DNA of 64,000 nucleotides. It comes from Cellulosimicrobium sp. CUA-896 (lineage in GTDB: Bacteria > Actinomycetota > Actinomycetes > Actinomycetales > Cellulomonadaceae). The stretch covers positions 1-64,000 of the forward strand of contig NZ_MKKH01000008.1 of the NCBI RefSeq assembly GCF_001942335.1, read 5' to 3'. The first letter of the stretch is position 1; each line of letters starts with the position of its first letter. Positions 58,666-64,000 of this stretch are shown here, in pieces. The notes beneath the pieces are model-generated. The model was given only the letters and a program-made list of their open reading frames with translations. It searched no databases and was not told the DNA's origin. Position numbers and translations under genes: made by a program.

Positions 58666-60431
58666 GTGAGCACACCCCCCTCTCCCGCACCGCGCCCCGC
58701 CTCGGACCCCGCGACGGACGGTCGCGCGCACCGCACGCCCACGGCGATCGACGCCGTCGCGGAGGCGTACACGACCCGGGTCGCCGAGCTCGACCCGATC
58801 GCGGCGACCGCCATGGGCCTGCCCGGCTACGACCACCTGGTGACCGACCTGTCCCCCGCGGGCCACGAGGCGCGCGCCGACGCCGACCGCGCGGTGCTGC
58901 GCGAGCTCGACGGCCTCGAGCCGGCCGACGACGTCGACCGCGTGACCCTCGCGGCGATGCGCGAGCGCGTGGGGCTCCAGCTCGAGCTGCACGAGGCGGG
59001 CGAGCCGCTCGCGAGCCTCAACAACATCGCGTCGCCGGTGCAGGAGCTGCGCGACGTGTTCGACATCATGCCGACGGGGACGGTCGAGGCGTGGGAGAAC
59101 GTCGCCGCGCGACTGAACGGGCTGCCGGGCGCGCTCGAGGGCTACACGGCCTCGCTCGCCGAGGCCGCCTCGCGCGGCAACGTCGCGGCGGTCCGCCAGG
59201 TGCGCGTCGCCGCCGAGCAGGCGCGCGAGCTCGCGGACGCCGGGTCGTCCTTCTTCACGACGTTCGTGCAGGGCGAGGCCGCCGCGGCCGCGCTCGACGA
59301 CTCGGCGGCGTGCTCGCTCGTGCGCGCGGAGCTGGAGCGGGGCGCGGCGGCGGCGCGCGAGGCGTACGGGCGCCTCGCGGAGTTCCTCAAGACGACGCTC
59401 GCGCCGCAGGCGCCCGAGCGCAACGCCGTGGGCCGCGAGCGCTACGGCCTGTTCTCGCGCACGTTCCTCGGCGCGCAGGTGGACCTCGACGAGACGTACG
59501 CGTGGGGTCTCGAGGAGCTGGAGCGCGTCGTCGCGGAGCAGGAGGAGGTCGCGCGCCGCATCGCAGGCCCGGGCGCGAGCGTCGAGGACGCCGTGGCCGC
59601 GCTCGACGCCGACCCGGCCCGCAAACTCGTGGGCACCGACGCCTGCGGGCCTGGATGCAGGAGACGTCCGACGCGGCGATCACCGCGCTGAACGGCACGC
59701 ACTTCGCGATCCCCGCGCCGGTGCTCGATCTCGAGTGCATGATCGCGCCCACCCAGACGGGCGGCATCTACTACACGCCCCCGAGCGACGACTTCTCCCG
59801 CCCCGGGCGCATGTGGTGGTCCGTGCCGGCCGACGTCTCGGAGTTCAACACGTGGCGCGAGAAGACGACCGTGTACCACGAGGGCGTCCCGGGCCACCAC
59901 CTGCAGTGCGGTCAGGCCGTCTTCGCCCGCGACACCCTGAACACGTGGCGCCGCCTCGCGTGCTGGGTCTCGGGCCACGGCGAGGGCTGGGCCCTGTACG
60001 CGGAGCGCCTCATGGCGGACCTCGGATTCATGGAGGACGACGGGGACCGGCTCGGGATGCTCGACGCGCAGCGCATGCGCGCCGCGCGCGTGGTGCTCGA
60101 CATCGGCGTCCACCTCGGCCTGCCCGCGCCCGAGAAGTGGCGCGGCGGTGCGACGGACCCGCGATGGGACGCCGAGAAGGCGTGGGCGTTCCTGTCGGCC
60201 AACGTCAACATGCCCGCGTCGTTCGTGCGCTTCGAGCTGGACCGCTACCTGGGCTGGCCGGGGCAGGCGCCGTCGTACAAGGTCGGTCAGCGTCTGTGGG
60301 AGCAGACGCGCGACGCCGCCCGGGCGAAGGCCGAGGGGCGCGGCGAGACGTTCGACGTCCGCACGTTCCACGAGCGCGCCCTGGGCCTCGGCTCCGTCGG
60401 GCTCGACGTGCTGCGCGACGCGCTCGCCTGA
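58666..60431 (+). CDS. DUF885 family metallopeptidase-like protein (one frame break)
   Basis: About 588 residues. The DUF885 zinc-type motif HEGVPGHHLQ lies in the second half within TTVYHEGVPGHHLQCGQ, followed by SGHGEGWALYAERLMADLGF. Proteins of this family are predicted peptidases or hydrolases, and a secretion signal is absent, so it is cytoplasmic. A single base is missing near 59643 between GTDA and RAWMQETSD. The GTG at 58666 is 7 nt after TACCCT (leaderless pattern). The AEC transporter follows after 9 bp. Confidence 0.85.
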
Positions 60432-60440
60432 CGCGCCGCG

Positions 60441-61360
60441 GTGGGGGCCGTCCTCGTCGGCTTCGCGACGATCGGCGTCGTCGTCGCGGCCGGGTACGTC
60501 AGCGCCCGGCTCGGCATCGGCGGGCCGGGCGCGAGGACGGCGCTCCACCAGGTCGGGTTCTTCGTCGCGAGCCCGGCGCTGCTGTTCACCGTGCTCGCCC
60601 GCGCGGACGTCGCGGCCCTGGTCCAGGCGCCGCTGCTCGTCGCCGCGGTCGGCGCGCTCGTGTCGGCAGGGGTCTTCGTCGTGGTCGACCGGCTCTGGCT
60701 CCGGCTGCCCGTCCCGGAGGCGACGGTCGGCGCCGTCGCCTCCGGGTACGTCAACGCCAACAACATCGGCCTGCCCGTGGCGGTGTACGTGCTCGGGGAC
60801 GCCGCGGTGGTCGTCCCCGTCATCCTGCTCCAGCTGCTCGTCCTCGCGCCGGTCGCCCTCCTCGTCCTCGACGCGTCGACGAGCGGTCGCCTGTCGTGGC
60901 GGTTCGTGCTCGCGCAGCCGGTGCGCAACCCGATCATCCTCGGCTCCTTCGCGGGCGCGTCGTCTCCCTGACGGGGTGGGTGCCGCCCGCCGCGGTCATG
61001 GCGCCGCTCGACGTCCTGGGCGGCGCGGCCGTCCCGGTCGTCCTGCTCGCGTTCGGCATGTCGCTGCACGGCTCGCGGCCGCTGCGTCGCGGCGGGACGC
61101 GCGCGGCCGCGGGCGTCGCGAGCGCGGTCAAGCTGCTCGTCATGCCCGTGGCCGTGTACGTGGTGGCCCGGTTCGGCCTCCGGTTCGACGACGCCGAGGT
61201 CGCCTCCGCGGTGACGCTGGCCGCGCTGCCGACGGCGCAGAACGTCCACAACTACGCCGCGCGGTTCGGCCGGGGCGAGGTCCTCGCGCGGGACACGGTG
61301 CTCGTGACCACGGTGGGGTCGCCGCTCGTGCTGGTCGTCGTCGCGCTGCTGCTCGCGTGA
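60441..61360 (+). CDS. AEC-family transporter (one frame break)
   Basis: About 306 residues with ten or so membrane segments in two inverted halves. VNANNIGLPVAVYVLGD in the first half and LAALPTAQNVHNYAARFG in the second are the characteristic AEC cores (auxin/malate-type permeases). The frame breaks near 60960 between GSFAGA and VSLTGWVPP. It is cotranscribed with the DUF885 gene (9-bp gap), so it may move a product or substrate of that enzyme; this is inference. Confidence 0.85.
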
Positions 61361-61386
61361 GGCGCCCGCCCCAGTAGTCTGCGGGG

Positions 61387-62053
61387 GTGCTGCGCCTCCT
61401 CCTCGCCTCCCGCTCCCCCGCCCGTCTCGCCACGCTCCGCGCCGCGGGGGTGAGCCCGCTCGTGCGCGTCTCCGACGTCGACGAGGTCGCGGTGCTGGAC
61501 GACGCGCGCGAGCGGTACGCGACCTCGAGCCGGTGGACGCGGTCCTCGTCCTGGCGCGCGCCAAGGCCGAGGAGGTCGCGCGCGCGGTCGAGTCGGACGC
61601 CGTGGACGGCGCGCTGGGCGAGGACGCCGACGCGACCTGCTCGTGGGCTGCGACTCGATGCTCGAGCTCGACGGCGACGTGCTCGGCAAGCCCGCCGACG
61701 CCGACGAGGCGCGCGCCCGCTGGCGGGCCATGCGCGGGCGCGCGGGCGTGCTCCACACCGGGCACTGGCTCGTCGACCTGCGCGACACCGAGGACGGCGG
61801 CACCGGTGCGACGTTCGGCGCGACGGCGTCCACGACGGTGCACTTCGCCGACCTGTCCGACGACGAGGTCGACGCCTACGTCGCCACGGGAGAGCCGCTG
61901 CACGTGGCCGGCGCGTTCACGGTCGACGGCCTCGGCGGCCCCTACGTCGAGCGCGTCGAGGGCGACCACCACAACGTCGTCGGGATCAGCCTGCCGCTGC
62001 TGCGGCAGCTGCTGGACGAGGTGGGCGTCGGCTGGCACGAGCTGCGCGACTGA
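61387..62053 (+). CDS. maf: Maf-like nucleotide pyrophosphatase (two frame breaks)
   Basis: The enzyme hydrolyses non-canonical or modified nucleoside triphosphates and is linked to septum formation control. About 222 residues: LLLASRSPARLATLRAAGV at the start, VLVLARAKAEEVA, then VGCDSMLELDGDVLGKP with the catalytic Asp and YVATGEPLHVAGAFTVDG. Two bases are missing, both where GCGGAC reads GCGAC (near 61520 and 61633). The GTG at 61387 is 6 nt after TAGTCT (leaderless pattern). Confidence 0.9.
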
Positions 62054-62112
62054 CGGAGGTTGTGGACGCCGGACAACCCAGCGCCCCCCGAGGGCACGTC
62101 GCCCCCGCGCCA

Positions 62113-62127
62113 TGGAGGTTTCCTCCA
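62113..62127. promoter_or_regulatory. 15-bp palindrome upstream of the carboxylase alpha gene
   Basis: TGGAGG and CCTCCA arms flank TTT, about 95 bp before the alpha-subunit start. A TACGGT -10 at 62211-62216 lies 5 nt before the GTG. The palindrome differs from that at the beta gene. Confidence 0.4.
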
Positions 62128-62221
62128 ACCGCCCTCTCCCCACGTTGGCCGCTTCTCCAATCTTGCCCGGTACCGCGGGCCGGAGCGTGATCGGCGGTCC
62201 GGCCACGCGTTACGGTGAGCC

Positions 62222-64000
62222 GTGCCCGCGAACTCCCCCTTGCGCAAGGTCCTCATCGCCAACCGAGGCGAGATCGCCGTCCGCATCGCCCGCGCGTGCG
62301 CGGACGCCGGCATCGCGTCCGTCGCCGTCTACGCCGACCCGGACCGCCAGTCCCCGCACGTGCGCCTCGCCGACGAGGCGTTCGCCCTCGGCGCGCCCGT
62401 GCCGCGGAGACGTACCTCGACATCGCGAAGCTGCTCGACGTCGCGCGCCGCGCGGGGGCCGACTCCGTGCACCCGGGCTACGGCTTCCTCGCGGAGAACG
62501 CGGAGTTCGCCCAGGCGGTGATCGACGCCGGCCTCGTCTGGATCGGCCCGCCGCCGGCGGCCATCGACGCGCTCGGCGACAAGGTGAGCGCCCGGCACAT
62601 CGCGCAGCGCGCCGGCGCACCCCTCGTGCCCGGCACGCCCGACCCGGTCGCCGACGCGAGCGAGGTGCACGCGTTCGCCGCGGAGCACGGCCTGCCGATC
62701 GCCATCAAGGCGGCGTTCGGCGGTGGCGGCCGCGGCCTCAAGGTCGCGCGCACCGCCGACGAGATCGACGAGCTGTACGAGTCCGCGGTCCGCGAGGCGG
62801 TCGCCGCGTTCGGGCGCGGCGAGTGCTTCGTCGAGCGCTACCTCGACACCCCGCGCCACGTCGAGACGCAGTGCCTCGCCGACGAGCACGGCACCGTCGT
62901 CGTCGTCTCGACGCGCGACTGCTCGCTGCAGCGGCGCCACCAGAAGCTCGTCGAGGAGGCACCCGCGCCGTTCCTCACGGCCGAGCAGGAGGCGCAGCTC
63001 GACGCCGCGTCGAAGGCGATCCTGCGGGAGGCGGGCTACGTCGGGGCGGGCACGTGCGAGTTCCTCGTCGGCGCCGACGGCACCATCTCGTTCCTCGAGG
63101 TCAACACGCGTCTGCAGGTCGAGCACCCCGTCTCCGAGGAGGTCACCGGCATCGACCTCGTGCGCGAGCAGCTGCGCATCGCCGCGGGCGAGCCCCTCGG
63201 CTACGACCGCACGACCGTCCGCGGCCACTCGATCGAGTTCCGGATCAACGGCGAGGACCCGGCCGCGAACTTCCTGCCGGCACCCGGCCGCATCTCCACG
63301 CTCCGCTTCCCCTCGGGCCCCGGCGTGCGCGTCGACTCGGGCGTCGTCGAGGGCGACACCATCTCCGGCGCGTTCGACTCGATGATCGCCAAGGTGATCG
63401 TCACGGGCGCGACGCGCGAGCAGGCCGTCGAGCGCTCGCGCCGCGCGCTGCGCGAGCTCGAGATCGAGGGCATCCCGACGGTCGTCCCGTTCCACCGGGC
63501 CGTGCTCGACGCCGACGCCTTCGTCCCCACCGACGGCGGGCCGTTCCGCGTGCACACGCGGTGGATCGAGACCGAGTTCGCGGACCGGCTCGCGGCGCTC
63601 GCCCCCGCCCCCGCACCGTCCGCGGACGAGGAGGTCGAGGAGCTCGCGACGGAGCGCGTGGTCGTCGAGGTCGGCGGCAAGCGCCTCGAGGTCGTGCTCC
63701 CCGCGGGCCTCGGCATGGCCGCCGGCCGCGCGCGGAGCGCGAACGCGGCCCGGCGCCCCGCACGGCGTGCCGCGGCACGCGCCAACGGCGGTTCGGGAAC
63801 GACGCTCGCCTCGCCCATGCAGGGCACGATCGTCAAGGTCGCGGTCGAGGACGGGGCCCAGGTCTCCGAGGGCGACCTCGTCGTCGTGCTCGAGGCCATG
63901 AAGATGGAGCAGCCGCTCCTCGCCCACCGGGCGGGGACGGTGCGCTCGCTCGCCGCGAGCGCGGCGCGAGCGTGAGCGCCGGGACCGCGATCTGCGAGAT
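62222..64000 (+). CDS. accA: Acyl-CoA carboxylase alpha subunit (biotin carboxylase plus BCCP), partial, two frame breaks
   Basis: The N-terminal biotin carboxylase part has [43 protein letters not shown] (ATP-binding loop) and [15 protein letters not shown]. The C-terminal biotin carrier has the biotinyl Lys in [10 protein letters not shown]. The frame breaks near 62400 (GTGGCCGCG read as GTGCCGCG) and 63957 (GCGGAGCG read as GCGAGCG); with both restored it reads to the edge as GTAICE, about 593 residues, so only the last residues are missing. The GTG at 62222 is 5 nt after TACGGT. It is the target of BirA. Confidence 0.94.

Overview
This window comes from a very GC-rich actinobacterium. Gene content (tmRNA with a degradation tag ending in ALAA, acyl-CoA carboxylase with a separate epsilon subunit, DUF3039, DUF2017 and DUF3054 proteins, a Tad locus, and ftsE-ftsX-M23 peptidase-smpB order) points to the order Micrococcales. 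My best guess is the Cellulomonas/Cellulosimicrobium/Isoptericola group, from gene content only. No phage, transposase, CRISPR array or antibiotic-type gene cluster is visible.

Layout. 1-3.9 kb: ATP-grasp ligase, flavin disulfide oxidoreductase and trmB. 3.9-7.8 kb: one very large secreted metallophosphoesterase. 8-9.7 kb: tRNA-Lys, GroES-like protein, Bcp peroxiredoxin, tRNA-Leu and thioredoxin. 9.8-15.8 kb: GPH-type transporter coupled to a PLP decarboxylase, a DUF4916 protein, an ABC-F ATPase and a DUF3054 membrane protein. 15.8-25.1 kb: mostly housekeeping (murI, MBL hydrolase, rph, rdgB; CtaG-like and DUF2243 membrane pair; clpS with DUF2017; pncB; helicase with DUF3039). 25.1-32.6 kb: an amino-sugar uptake and catabolism cluster (PfkB kinase, ROK repressor with an operator-like palindrome, binding protein, two permeases, ROK kinase, nagB). 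32.8-36.1 kb: DUF4349 lipoprotein, a hypothetical protein, ssrA, DoxX and smpB. 36.3-40.8 kb: M23 peptidase, ftsX, ftsE and prfB. 40.9-42.9 kb: DUF916 protein and a WxL-like surface protein. 43.1-48 kb: Tad pilus locus. 48.2-54.3 kb: aminotransferase, LCP ligase, MFS exporter, SRAP protein and adenylate cyclase. 54.3-64 kb: birA and the acyl-CoA carboxylase genes (beta, epsilon, alpha) with a DUF885 peptidase, an AEC transporter and Maf. The alpha subunit runs off the right edge.

Two properties affect the whole window. First, about 32 genes or gene segments change reading frame in mid-domain, and every case is explained by one missing base, nearly always in a short G or C run. This hits essential genes (smpB, ftsX, ftsE, birA, accA), so it most likely reflects sequence error and not gene decay. 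Such genes are given here as single CDS spans with the break noted. Second, at least 17 genes carry a TANNNT -10 hexamer ending 5-7 nt before the start codon, so leaderless transcription is probably the main initiation mode.

Working together: the 25-32 kb cluster would import an amino sugar, phosphorylate it and convert it to fructose-6-phosphate under ROK control. BirA (54 kb) would biotinylate the carboxylase alpha subunit (62 kb), which pairs with the beta and epsilon subunits (55-58 kb). FtsEX with the coiled-coil M23 protein would control septal wall hydrolysis. SmpB and tmRNA form the ribosome-rescue pair, with ClpS as the adaptor of the degradation machinery.
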